64,000 nt of DNA from Acidiluteibacter sp963716125 (lineage in GTDB: Bacteria > Bacteroidota > Bacteroidia > Flavobacteriales_E > Vicingaceae). The notes beneath the pieces are model-generated. The model did no database searches. It was not told where the DNA came from and worked only from the letters and a program-made list of their open reading frames with translations. Positions within the stretch are counted from its first letter, which is position 1, and each line of letters begins with the position of its first letter. The stretch is taken from assembly GCA_963716125.1 (NCBI GenBank), contig OY970294.1, positions 806,001 to 870,000 of the forward strand, given 5' to 3'. Of this stretch, positions 8,633-18,143 are shown one piece after another. A program made the position numbers and the translations under genes.

Positions 8633-8767
8633 TACCAATTAAGTTTTTTAATGCCGCATATAAATTTTATTGAACCATTTTAAAAACGTAGAATTGGTAA
8701 ATGCCGAACAGTAAGATAAGGAGCAAATGAGGAACGAAGTGTGCGACATTAGATTACTAAATCGGTA
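8633..8767. mobile_element. 135-bp MITE-like element with imperfect terminal inverted repeats
   Basis: This lies in the 409-bp gene-free gap 8522-8930. The left end TACCAATTAAGT and the inverted right end TACCGATTTAGT begin a 28-base imperfect terminal inverted repeat (21 of 28 positions match, by hand alignment). The element is flanked on both sides by TTA (8630-8632 and 8768-8770), which fits a 3-bp target duplication. The inside is more GC-rich than its flanks (TAAGATAAGGAGCAAATGAG region) and encodes nothing. No transposase of matching ends is in the window. The rest of the gap is AT-rich, with a possible promoter (TATCTTAG, 8886-8893) for the next gene. Confidence 0.5.
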
Positions 8768-8930
8768 TTAAACGTATTTCAATAATTATTTTTCGAAAAT
8801 AGTTCAAGGACGAAAAGCCTTAATAATATTCATTTTTTTAAAAAAAGTTTATAAAAGTTAAAGTTTTATTTGGAGATTTATTTTTTATCTTAGTAATCTG
8901 TAAGTTAGTAATTAGTTAAAAATTTCACTT

Positions 8931-10490
8931 ATGAAAATCTCTAAAACCTCAATAAAATTAATAGTTTCAAGTAATTTACTATTAAAAAAAGTTAAGTATT
9001 TTGTACTTTTTGCTTTGTTTATTTCTTCTGCAAATATATTTTCACAAAGTAAAACTATAAAGATAGGTCATTTAGCAGACGATTATTACATGGATATGGT
9101 TAGTCATAATGGAGTTAACTATGTTTTAGCTGATATTACTACTCGCTTTGATACAATTCTTCATATGGCAGATTCAAATTTTAAATTGAATTGTTTTTTG
9201 CCAGCTGTTTTAGCATTCGATGATAATTTTAATTTACTAAAATATTATTGTATTGAATCTGGTATAAATCTATATCCAACAATATATGGACCTGGTAAAA
9301 TAAAATATGATTCTATAAATCACAGTATATATATTGCAGCTACATTTTTAAATTCTTTAGTTTTCGGGAATGATACTTTATCTTCAATATCAAGTAGTGT
9401 TTTTATAGCGCGATTGGATACCAATTTAAATCCGATTTGGGGTAGGAGTAGTGAATGTAATAATCAACAAAATTTTCAAAATATGGAGATTGATGGTATG
9501 GATTTGGATGGTTTAGGTAGAGTTTGGATCTCTTTTAAAATTGAAGGCTCTAGTGAACGTGCATGCTTTAATAACACCTTTGTTTATAATCATGCGAATT
9601 TAGTTGTGGATAAGCAAGGAGTAATTACAATATCGAATATTTATACACCATCTGCTTTGAAACCTATTCAAAGTATAAAGAGCTTAACAAATAAAAAATT
9701 ATTGAATATTTCTACTAATTTAATGCAATTAGTAAATACTGATGCAGATACTGTAATTTGGGAAAAATCCATTCCCATGAAAAATGAAAAAAGATATATT
9801 GCTACCGATCCTGAGAATGGATATTTTTATGTGATGGGTAGTTCTGATTCATCCCAATTAGTAAAATATGATTTTAATGGTAATAAGATATGGAATAAAA
9901 ATATTCCATATCTTAAACAAGCTTTGGGTTTAGATATAACTTCTGGTGGCGAAAAAATTTATATTAACGGCTTTGAAGATCCTTATATTCATGGAATATA
10001 TGTAATAAATAACAATGGCATATTGTTAGAAAATTCTAGATGGGGAAGAAAATTAGATTCTAACTCGATTTATCCAGTATATCCAGAGTTTTCAACACTT
10101 AGAGTTGATGGAAATAAATTGAAGCTATTTTGTACAATTTCTAATGATAGTATAGTTTTTGGGAAAGATACAATTTATAAAAATAGTAATAGCCTCGATA
10201 TTTATTTATCAATTATTGATATTAACACAATTTTCACTTCTTTAAATAAACATGTAGACTTAAAGAATCCATTTAAAGTTTATCCAATCCCGTTTAATGA
10301 TTTTATTAATATAGAAGGAAATCAAAAAATAGATGATGTTGAAATGTACAATTTAAAGGGACAACCAGTTAAAATATCAAATTCAACCAATTTTAATGCG
10401 ATTTATTTTCCTCAAGACTTAGAGCAAGGTATTTATCTATTAAGAGTTTTATCAAAAAATCAACAATATGTCTTAAAAGTGGTAAAATAG
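8931..10490 (+). CDS. Secreted T9SS type A cargo protein A1 (beta-propeller-like)
   Basis: A 519-aa secreted protein. The signal sequence is at the N-terminus, ending near ANIFSQ. The start at 8931 gives an unusually long n-region; an internal start is possible but no ATG near the hydrophobic core is better placed. The body has repeated short beta strands with RLDTNLNPIWG and DFNGNKIWNKN motifs, typical of SBBP/propeller-like surface proteins. The C-terminus is a T9SS type A sorting domain (PFKVYPIPFNDFINI, then MYNLKGQPVK and QGIYLLRVL). It is clearly homologous to the 502-aa protein at 10859, so the two form a tandem duplicate. Ligand or target unknown. Confidence 0.87.
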   Translation: MKISKTSIKLIVSSNLLLKKVKYFVLFALFISSANIFSQSKTIKIGHLADDYYMDMVSHNGVNYVLADITTRFDTILHMADSNFKLNCFLPAVLAFDDNFNLLKYYCIESGINLYPTIYGPGKIKYDSINHSIYIAATFLNSLVFGNDTLSSISSSVFIARLDTNLNPIWGRSSECNNQQNFQNMEIDGMDLDGLGRVWISFKIEGSSERACFNNTFVYNHANLVVDKQGVITISNIYTPSALKPIQSIKSLTNKKLLNISTNLMQLVNTDADTVIWEKSIPMKNEKRYIATDPENGYFYVMGSSDSSQLVKYDFNGNKIWNKNIPYLKQALGLDITSGGEKIYINGFEDPYIHGIYVINNNGILLENSRWGRKLDSNSIYPVYPEFSTLRVDGNKLKLFCTISNDSIVFGKDTIYKNSNSLDIYLSIIDINTIFTSLNKHVDLKNPFKVYPIPFNDFINIEGNQKIDDVEMYNLKGQPVKISNSTNFNAIYFPQDLEQGIYLLRVLSKNQQYVLKVVK

Positions 10491-10514
10491 TTTATTTATT
10501 TTAAAACCAATGCT

Positions 10515-10862
10515 ATGAAAACAAAATTCCTTATTCTATTCTTAATTTTCTCTTCACTAACTTATGGTCAAGCCGTAGAAGAAACTTGACCAACTATATT
10601 TAATTCTCAAAACGTAAATTATTGGCAGAAAAAAATGGCCTTTTATGATTGGTATAACAGTGTTAAGAATGATTCATTATTAATGGATACGATAACAAAA
10701 ACTCCAAATTATAAAAAATTTAGAAGATTTGAAGCTATATATGAAAGTCAATTGGATGTAAATGGATCAATGAATAGTTTTTTGAATGAACCATCTAATC
10801 ATATTTTTAACTATCTTAGTATTCTCGAAACTAAAGAACCAGCTAATATAAACCCAAAATGA
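10515..10862 (+). pseudogene. B1: truncated copy of the N-terminus of the downstream T9SS protein, with an in-frame TGA
   Basis: ATG 10515 opens a signal peptide (FLILFLIFSSLTYGQ) and reads VEET, then an in-frame TGA (10587-10589) where the paralogue at 12380 has TGG (Trp, in TTWPEIFN). The frame continues with PTIFNSQN and YWQKKMAFYDWYNSVKNDSL. It also keeps the block MDTITKTPNYKKFRRFEA, matching MDTVYRTKNYKKFKRFEA of B2. Homology fades after about 115 codons and the frame closes at 10862. It is thus the 5' stub of a second copy of the BNR/VPS10-type gene. The stop overlaps the ATG of A2 (ATGA at 10859). Confidence 0.82.
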
Positions 10863-12367
10863 AGTTAATTCTACCTCTCCTATTTCTAATTTCTAGTAGT
10901 TTGTTCTCACAAACTAAAACTATTGCTTTCGGTGCTGTCAGTGATGATTATGTTTACGATTTTACTACTATTAACAATCAAACTATTTTTATTGGAGAGT
11001 TTGGTTTGAATAATGATACAACTTTAACTATAGCTGACTCCAACTATACATTAAACCCTTGTTTTCAACACATTATATCAATTAATGCAAGTAATTATTA
11101 TAGGAATTCTCTTTGTTTTTTCGATACGTCTGGGTATAGGGCTCAAATTTATGACGCAAAAATAGTTTATGATTCTATAACGAATAGCATTTATTTAGCT
11201 GGTATATTCGTCGATAATATTATCATTGGTAATGACACTTTAGATTATTTAGGTTACCCCACCATTCCAACACTTTTTCTTAGCCGCTTGGATACTAATC
11301 TAAATCCCATTTGGGCAAAAGTGACAGATTGTAAAAATGGAAGTAATAGGAAAGAAACTGAATTAGGTGCGCTTACATTAGATGAAAAAGGAAGACCATG
11401 GGTTTCAATAAAAGTGAGTGGTAATAATAAAATAACATGCTTTAATGGAGATACCATATATCAAGAAGGAAGAATTTATGCTGATTCTAATGGAACAATT
11501 ACAGTATCCAAAACACATTATATACCATCTGGTACACCTATTAATCCCGGAGACTACAGGCATTTTATGCAAGCTATCGACTCCTCTCGGATTGTAGAAT
11601 TATATAGAAGTAAATTGCAAATGATAGATTCTGATGCTGATACTATCATTTGGAGAAAACACATTAATACAAATGATCCTATACAAATGTGTGTAGATCC
11701 GATTCATCAAAAAATATACTTTACTTCAATATCAGGCACTTTATATCAATACAATTATAAAGGAACAATTAATTGGCAAACTAATAATGTACAATATGGA
11801 AGTGCCGAAGGCTTAGCAATCAACAAAGGAGGAGATAAGATTTATTTGTATGGTAACTACAATCATTTCAAGCGAATTCATATGTTAGATACTAATGGAA
11901 ACCTATTGCAATCCCTGACATGGGGAATTGATACATATCAAAATAATTCTGATATCGTTGAGCCAAAAGCATTTAAAATTTCGAAGAATTATCTAAATAT
12001 ATTGATAAGATCTTATTCAGACGAATTAATTTTTGGAAATGATACACTGCAACCAAAAATGAACTATAGGTATGATGGATACTTTTCTAAAATTGATATA
12101 AATAGTGTTCTAACACACACGCAAAGTTTTCAAAATAATCCTATTCAATTTTTAATATTTCCCAATCCAACTAAAGATGGTGCTTTTAATATAGTCATAT
12201 CTGATGAAATATTAGAAATTGATTGTTATGATATAAATGGGAAAAGTATAAAATTAAAACAAATAGAAAATAACAAATATCAATTTGAAAATAGTGTGAA
12301 AAGAGGATTTTATTCACTCAAAGTTAAAACACCTAATGGAGTAGCTTTTTCTAAAATAATATATTAA
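10859..12367 (+). CDS. Secreted T9SS type A cargo protein A2, paralogue of A1
   Basis: A 502-aa protein with a clean signal peptide (LILPLLFLISSSLFSQ). It is homologous to A1 over its whole length: the pairs DSNYTLN/DSNFKLN, YDSITNSIYLAG/YDSINHSIYIAA, IIGNDTLD/VFGNDTLS and LDTNLNPIWAK/LDTNLNPIWGR are visible. The sorting domain at the C-terminus starts FLIFPNPTKDGAFNI and ends GFYSLKVKTPNGVAFSKIIY. It begins inside the stop of the B1 remnant (4-nt overlap) and is followed 12 nt later by B2, so A2 and B2 are probably co-transcribed. It is a surface or secreted propeller-like protein of unknown binding partner. Confidence 0.9.
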   Translation: MKLILPLLFLISSSLFSQTKTIAFGAVSDDYVYDFTTINNQTIFIGEFGLNNDTTLTIADSNYTLNPCFQHIISINASNYYRNSLCFFDTSGYRAQIYDAKIVYDSITNSIYLAGIFVDNIIIGNDTLDYLGYPTIPTLFLSRLDTNLNPIWAKVTDCKNGSNRKETELGALTLDEKGRPWVSIKVSGNNKITCFNGDTIYQEGRIYADSNGTITVSKTHYIPSGTPINPGDYRHFMQAIDSSRIVELYRSKLQMIDSDADTIIWRKHINTNDPIQMCVDPIHQKIYFTSISGTLYQYNYKGTINWQTNNVQYGSAEGLAINKGGDKIYLYGNYNHFKRIHMLDTNGNLLQSLTWGIDTYQNNSDIVEPKAFKISKNYLNILIRSYSDELIFGNDTLQPKMNYRYDGYFSKIDINSVLTHTQSFQNNPIQFLIFPNPTKDGAFNIVISDEILEIDCYDINGKSIKLKQIENNKYQFENSVKRGFYSLKVKTPNGVAFSKIIY

Positions 12368-12379
12368 AACCTAATCGTT

Positions 12380-15300
12380 ATGAAAAAAATTAACTTATCT
12401 CTTCTAATTATAATCTTTTTTTGTTGTAGTTCAGTATTGTTTTCTCAAGACGGTGCTACTACATGGCCTGAAATTTTCAATAATCCCAATAAGAATTATT
12501 GGGAAATTAAAGAAGCATTTTACAATTGGAATGAAGCAAATGCAAATGATAGTCTTTTAATGGATACAGTTTATCGGACTAAAAATTATAAGAAATTTAA
12601 ACGCTTTGAAGCGCATTTTGAGTCTCAATTAGATTCCAACGGTTCATTTGATACTTATAACAATGTAATGAAAAATTATATTGAAGCAAAAAATAGCAAT
12701 AAATCCTCTGGGAGTTGCTTTGGGTCGAAATGGGAGTTTTCCAGTCATGGTATTACACCAACTAATAGATATGATGCTAAAGGAATGGGAATTGTAACAG
12801 ATTTATGGATTAATCCCAATGATACTAACCATCTATTAGCTGCAACACCTCATGGCGGATTATGGAAAACTAAAAATGGTGGAAATAGCTGGGAAAATAT
12901 TACGGATGGAATTGGATTAAGTCTTGGGATATCTTCAATTGCTGTGAATCCCTTAAATACTGACATTATCTATATTGGTACAGGAGCCGATAGTTATGTT
13001 ACCACAAATAATGGATATGGTATTTATAAATCAACAGATGGAGGCGACACGTGGTTTTCAACATCTTTAACTTTAAATGGAAATCATCTTGGGATGGTAA
13101 AAAAAATAGTTATTGACCCTATTGATACGAATAAGGTTTATGCCATAGCCTACCGAAATTGGAATCAGATTTATCCTAATGGATTTTACCGTTCTACAGA
13201 TGGATTTCAAAGTCATACTCATAAATTTATTTTTAATCCTTTTGATATTATTTTAAAACCAAACAACCCTCTGGTATTAAATATAATCGGTAGAGATAGT
13301 ATTTATCATTCCACTGATGGTGGATTAACCTTTACAACCAATCCATTAGGTGTTTTAAGTTTTCCTCAATTAAAGTGTGTTCATGAAGCCAAATTTGCAA
13401 TTAGTCAATTAAATCCAAATGTGTTAGCTGTGATTTATGAGCCATTAAATGCTAATTGTAATTCCACGCAAGCAAAACGTATTGATATATCTTACGATCA
13501 CGGACAGAATTGGAGTTATTTAACATCATCAACAAGTTCTTATAAAGGAGGGTTTAAATTTTCTTTAGTTGATTCATCAATTTTTTATCTTGGAGCAATA
13601 AAATTGGAAAAAAGGAAAAGGATTGGTACAACAGTAATTAATCAACCAGATTTATCAACAAATGGATTAAGAGTTGGTTATATTAATGATCCATTATGGA
13701 TGCATGATGATGTTCGTTCAATTCAACTTTTAAATGTAAATGGACAAGATCGTTTTTATATTGGACATGATGGTGGTGTAAGTAAATCAATAGGCAATTG
13801 CGAGCCAAGTAATCCAAATTCAATGTGTTGGGAAATAATTAGTGACTCCTTAATAAATACGCAATATCATGGAATAGCAATTCATGATAATGATAGTAAA
13901 CTATTTTTTGGAGGTGCGCAAGATGGAACTACAGCATGGACTAACAATAATGGTCAGTCTTGGATAGCGGGTTCCGCTACTAATGGTTGGCGAGGGGATG
14001 AAGGAGATTTACTTTATTCACAAAATTCAAATGCGTTTAAATCTACTATTTGGAATGGAAGAGTTTATAGGCATCCAGGTGGTTCATATTCAGAAGGGGG
14101 AAGTTACCAAAGTAGGTTAGCTTATCATCCTACTAATTCAGAAATTATTTATGCAGGAGTAGGAGATTTTGTTAAATGGGATCCAAACTTATCTTTTCCT
14201 AAGTGGATAAATATATTAGAAGTAAATACTAAAATCTACAAAAGAGGCTCTTCTGTCAATGAGTTTTCGATTTGCGAAAGCCAACCAAACACAATTGTGG
14301 TGGCTACAGATAATACCACTAATAATTCTACTGTATATAAAGGTTTATTATTTAGAACAAATGTATCAAATCCAAATCCAATTACTGGTTGGACAGATAT
14401 TACCCCACATATTCCAAATATTACTTGGGGTCATATTAATACAGTAGAAATAGATCCAAGTAATGCTGACCGAATTTGGATTGGTTTGGATGGATTTTCT
14501 AATAGCACTGGAAATGAAAGAATTTATTACACATCATTGGGTGGAGCAGATAGCACCTACCCAGGCGGTTGGAATGATTTTAGTACAGGCTTACCTAATT
14601 TACCTATTCAAGAAATTCAGTATCAAAGAGGAAGCAATGATTTATTGTACGCTGCCACAGATGTAGGTATTTTTTATAGAGATGCAACAATGAGTCAATG
14701 GGAGTGCTTCAATAATGGTTTGCCACCTGGTGTTGCCATTTGATATTGATATTAGTTATTGCACTGGTAAGATTGTTGCTGGTTATTACGGTAGAGGTGC
14801 TTATAAAAATAATATTCTTAACATTCCATGGGAAATAAATACCAACACTACTTGGGATGAAAAAAGATGGTTAAGTGTAGATTTATATGTAAAGTCTGGT
14901 AAAACATTGACTATTAAAGATTCATTGCTAATTTATCCCAATGTTAAAATTATAGTAGAGCGTGGAGGTAAATTAATTATAGATGGCGGCACATTAACTA
15001 CTACTTGTAGTGATCGTTTTTGGCATGGTATAGAAGTATGGGGCGATGCTTCACAGTGGCAAGAATCAGCAGGAATACAAGGAGAATTAGAAATGAAAAA
15101 TGGTGCACTCATTGAAAATTCTTATGAAGCAGTTGGTTTAATTAAAACTAATCCAGATGGCACTAACAATTTTGCATATACAGGTGGAATCATTAAAGCA
15201 TCCAATTCTACGTTTAGAAATTGTAGAAGAGCAGTCCGTTTTTACAGTTATCATAATATGCAGGGAAGTACAACTTTCCCAAATAAGAGTTATTTCTATA

Positions 15301-17003
15301 AAATGATATTTGAAACAACTGATTTATTAAAAGAAGAAGATAAACCTGCCACTTTTGTTTCCTTACACGCAGTTGATAAAGTTCCATTTTATCAATGTAC
15401 TTTTAGAAATACTGTTCCATATTTATACGATGAAGATGAAAGAGGATCAGGTATTCAGAGTTGGGATGCAACGTATTCAATAATTCCTACTTGTAGCAGC
15501 ACACCGCCTTCTAATAGTCCTTGCCCACTTGGCAATATACAAATGAGTACTTTTAAAGGCTTGTACTATGGAATAGATGCAAGAGCAATTAATCCAATGA
15601 ATCCAATTTATGTGGATTATGCTCAATTTGAAAATTGTATTAGAGGAATTTATCAAAAAGGTATCAATTTTACTTCATTAACACGAAATGAGTTTGTAAT
15701 TTCTGCTGCCAATGTATCTGATGTATATGGAATTTATTCAGAGGGTTGTTACGGATATCAAATAGAAGAAAATTCTTTTAATGGTTCAGGTTCTGGAGCG
15801 CAGAGAACCGCTGGTATTTGTATTTATCAATCAGGTACTTTTGATGACGAGGTTTATAACAATACATTTAGAGATTTGTATGTTGGAGCTTTAGTGATGG
15901 AACAAAATGGAATTGAATATTCTGTTGGAGAAGGTTTAGAATTATTATGTAATGATTTTACATCTTTTGAATATGCCATTGCATTAACAAGTAATGGAGT
16001 TATAGATTATCACCAAGGTTCAATGAGTGATCCTACAGGAAATACATTTCAACCAGAATGTTTTAGTGGTAGTGGTTCTGAATCGGAATTATATGTTGAC
16101 CCAAGTTCTTTCCCTTATGAATATTATCATCATGATGATGTAATTACTGAGCCTTTGTGCTTCACATCACCGCAAGTTACTACTTTCAATACCGGACTCG
16201 CTTACAAGAGTAAGGTCAATGAATGTCCCTCGAAACTAAACGCTTTCTGCCCTGGATGTGTAATAAGTGTACCTACAGGTTTCAATCGTAGTTCTTCCAA
16301 TAATTCAACAGTTTCTAATTATGAAATGAAATCTAAGATAAGAACATTCTATAAAGACACTGTTATTTCTAATGCAAGAGACAGTATCCTAGATTATTTA
16401 GGAAAAAATAATCTAGGTTTAATGAATGATTATATTTTAGCAGCTGTTGAATTGCAAAAAGGTAATAAATCCTCTTTTAGGAAAGCTTCAACTAATTTAA
16501 AAAGTAAGGGAAATTATTTGCCAATTTTAGATGTATTAGATTGGTTAGAGAATAATTCTATTAATAGCAAATCTTCAAGTAATAGTCAATTAATTGCTGC
16601 AGCAAATTCAAAAAAGTATGGTAACGCCAATGCAGAAAATATATTGTCATTCATTAATAATAGTTCTTATCCTGAGGTATTTGTTTATCCAAGTAAGAAA
16701 AAAGGAAAAATAAATTCAAATACTTCAAAATCAGGAGAAAAAAGGATTATTCAATTTGGAATAGATGTATTTCCAAATCCTGCTAAAGAACGAGCTACTA
16801 TTTCTTATCATTTTGAAAGTCGAAAAGAGCGAGAAATTGAAGTGTTAAACAACAAAGGTGTTGTTATAGATATTCTGACCATAAGTAATAAGTCTGGTCA
16901 AATTAATGTTGATTTATCAAATTGGGCAAAAGGAGTTTACTTATTTGTCGTGAAAAATGAGGGAGAATCTAATTTTATAAAACGACTGGTAGTGACTCAA
17001 TAA
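12380..17003 (+). pseudogene. B2: large BNR/VPS10-like plus beta-helix T9SS protein, split by a 1-nt frameshift
   Basis: The first frame (12380-14743, 787 aa) has a signal peptide (LLIIIFFCCSSVLFSQ) and the N-terminal block NYKKFKRFEAHFESQL. It also has several Asp-box/sortilin-type repeats (TKNGGNSWENI, STDGGDTWFST, STDGGLTFTT, IGHDGGVSKS). It stops at TGA 14741-14743 after PPGVAI. The second frame resumes at once: removing one T from the TTT at 14739-14741 gives VAIDIDISYCTGKIVAGYYG. Frame two carries parallel beta-helix-like repeats (FRNCRRAVRF, YQIEENSFNGSG) and a T9SS type A domain (IDVFPNPAKERATI to FIKRLVVTQ). Repaired length is 1540 aa. Either a recent real frameshift or a sequencing error fits. 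The second frame could not be secreted alone, since it lacks a signal peptide. Confidence 0.85.
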
Positions 17004-17030
17004 ATATTGACCCTTTAATTATTTTAACCA

Positions 17031-17063
17031 AAAAAAACAGCGAGAATTTCTCACTGTTTTTTT
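17031..17063. terminator. Bidirectional intrinsic terminator between B2 and the PepSY-like gene
   Basis: An A-run, then AAACAGCGAGAA paired with TTCTCACTGTTT (one C-A mismatch), then a T-run. It lies between convergent genes and has A- and T-tracts on both sides, so it can serve both strands. Confidence 0.7.
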
Positions 17064-17084
17064 ATTTTATATCTAATTCAATTC

Positions 17085-17579
17085 TTAATACGTACTCATA
17101 GATTTTTCATCTAAAGCTCCGTCGGGTTTAAAATAAATCATTTGAAAACGATTATCTTTTTGAACTTGAATTTCGTAAAACTTTTTGGATGAAGTATTTT
17201 CTGTCACATAAAAATCCGTTACGTCCCAATATTTATATTCAGTTCTATTAAATCCACTTTTAATAGCATCTGGAGCTTCAGTATTCCAATCTAATTGTTT
17301 TCTCTTCTCAATCAAACCACCTTTTGAATTTAATAATACTTTATTCAAACGATCATCTTTCATAAATTGAGCTTGATAATTTTTTTCTATCAGCCACCAA
17401 GTTTCAACTTCTGCCTCTGGATACATTTTAGAAAAAGCTGTTATGGTTTCAGCTGGCACTTCATTCGTTGAAATTTTACTAGCTGACATTGTTGGATCAT
17501 CTGGATCTTGAGCCATTGCTAAGTTAAAACTTAAAAAGAGCAGTGATAAAAATCCATATTTTAAAATTGTATTTTTCAT
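17085..17579 (-). CDS. Secreted PepSY-like domain protein
   Basis: A 164-aa protein with a signal peptide (GFLSLLFLSFNLAMAQ) and one to two PepSY-like (PF11396-type) repeats, recognised by VPAETITAFSKMYPEAEVETWWLIEKNYQAQF followed by the strand pattern LNSKGGLIEKRKQLDW. Such periplasmic proteins are frequent in Bacteroidota, and most have no assigned role beyond possible binding or inhibitor functions. It is monocistronic, facing the T9SS cluster across a terminator. The stop is at 17085. Function unknown. Confidence 0.78.
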   Translation of the reverse strand: MKNTILKYGFLSLLFLSFNLAMAQDPDDPTMSASKISTNEVPAETITAFSKMYPEAEVETWWLIEKNYQAQFMKDDRLNKVLLNSKGGLIEKRKQLDWNTEAPDAIKSGFNRTEYKYWDVTDFYVTENTSSKKFYEIQVQKDNRFQMIYFKPDGALDEKSMSTY

Positions 17580-17776
17580 AATTTAAATTTTAGATTATAA
17601 AGAATGAAAAAATTATACCATATTTTTTCAATTCAAATTGAGTACATTGTAAAATTTGTTTGTGAATTTATATACAAATCTGTTGACTTTTTACAACATT
17701 TTACGTCCTATAGAAAAGAATTAGGCACGATTATGGTCTATTTCTAATTTAGTATAGATTTTGTTAACCAAATAGT

Positions 17777-18016
17777 ATGAAAAATTCAATGACATATCAA
17801 CCAAAGAAACAATTGCAATTATTTCCTATTAAAGGTGGATGGGCAATACTTAACGAAATGAATTTTAGAATTTCAAGAGTAATAAAAAATTTCGCTGAAG
17901 CTTTAGTTATTGCTAAAAAAATGGCTCAAAAAAATTACGCTTCTTTATTGGTGAGAAGTGAAGATGGAGATGTTTTATTTAACTCCAATCCTACCAAATT
18001 TAAGCAACTACGTTAG
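17777..18016 (+). CDS. Small protein resembling DUF2188
   Basis: A 79-aa cytoplasmic protein. The pattern PIKGGWAILNE, then FAEALVIAKKMAQKN, then SLLVRSEDGDVLF follows the DUF2188 fold: a beta hairpin, a helix rich in A and K, and a closing strand with a GK/GD turn. I infer the family from this pattern only. The upstream gap (17580-17776) is AT-rich and contains the promoter. No operon partner. Function unknown. Confidence 0.6.
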   Translation: MKNSMTYQPKKQLQLFPIKGGWAILNEMNFRISRVIKNFAEALVIAKKMAQKNYASLLVRSEDGDVLFNSNPTKFKQLR

Positions 18017-18112
18017 AATTTTAAAGAGCAAAATAGTGTATTAAAATTAAATAATAATCATAAAAAGTTAAGCCTATTTAAAAAAACTTACTTTTCTAAA
18101 GTCTAACGTCTA

Positions 18113-18130
18113 TTCCGATAGCTATCGGAA
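18113..18130. repeat. 18-bp perfect palindrome TTCCGATAGCTATCGGAA
   Basis: TTCCGATAG followed directly by its inverse CTATCGGAA, 14 bp past the stop of the PhoH gene on its downstream side. I remember the core CCGATAGCTATCGG as a common intergenic repeat in Bacteroidota genomes. It is probably a terminator-like or dispersed repeat; only one copy was seen in this window. Confidence 0.6.
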
Positions 18131-18143
18131 CTAACTTCTCAAA

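Noticed and set aside
10587..10589. TGA read as Trp (alternative genetic code)
   Set aside because: TGA ends intact genes here (for example the hydroxylase at 2950) and Trp is encoded by TGG throughout, so it is a stop.
14259..14666. Two short ORFs inside B2
   Set aside because: They are alternative frames of the B2 coding sequence and show no start context or function.
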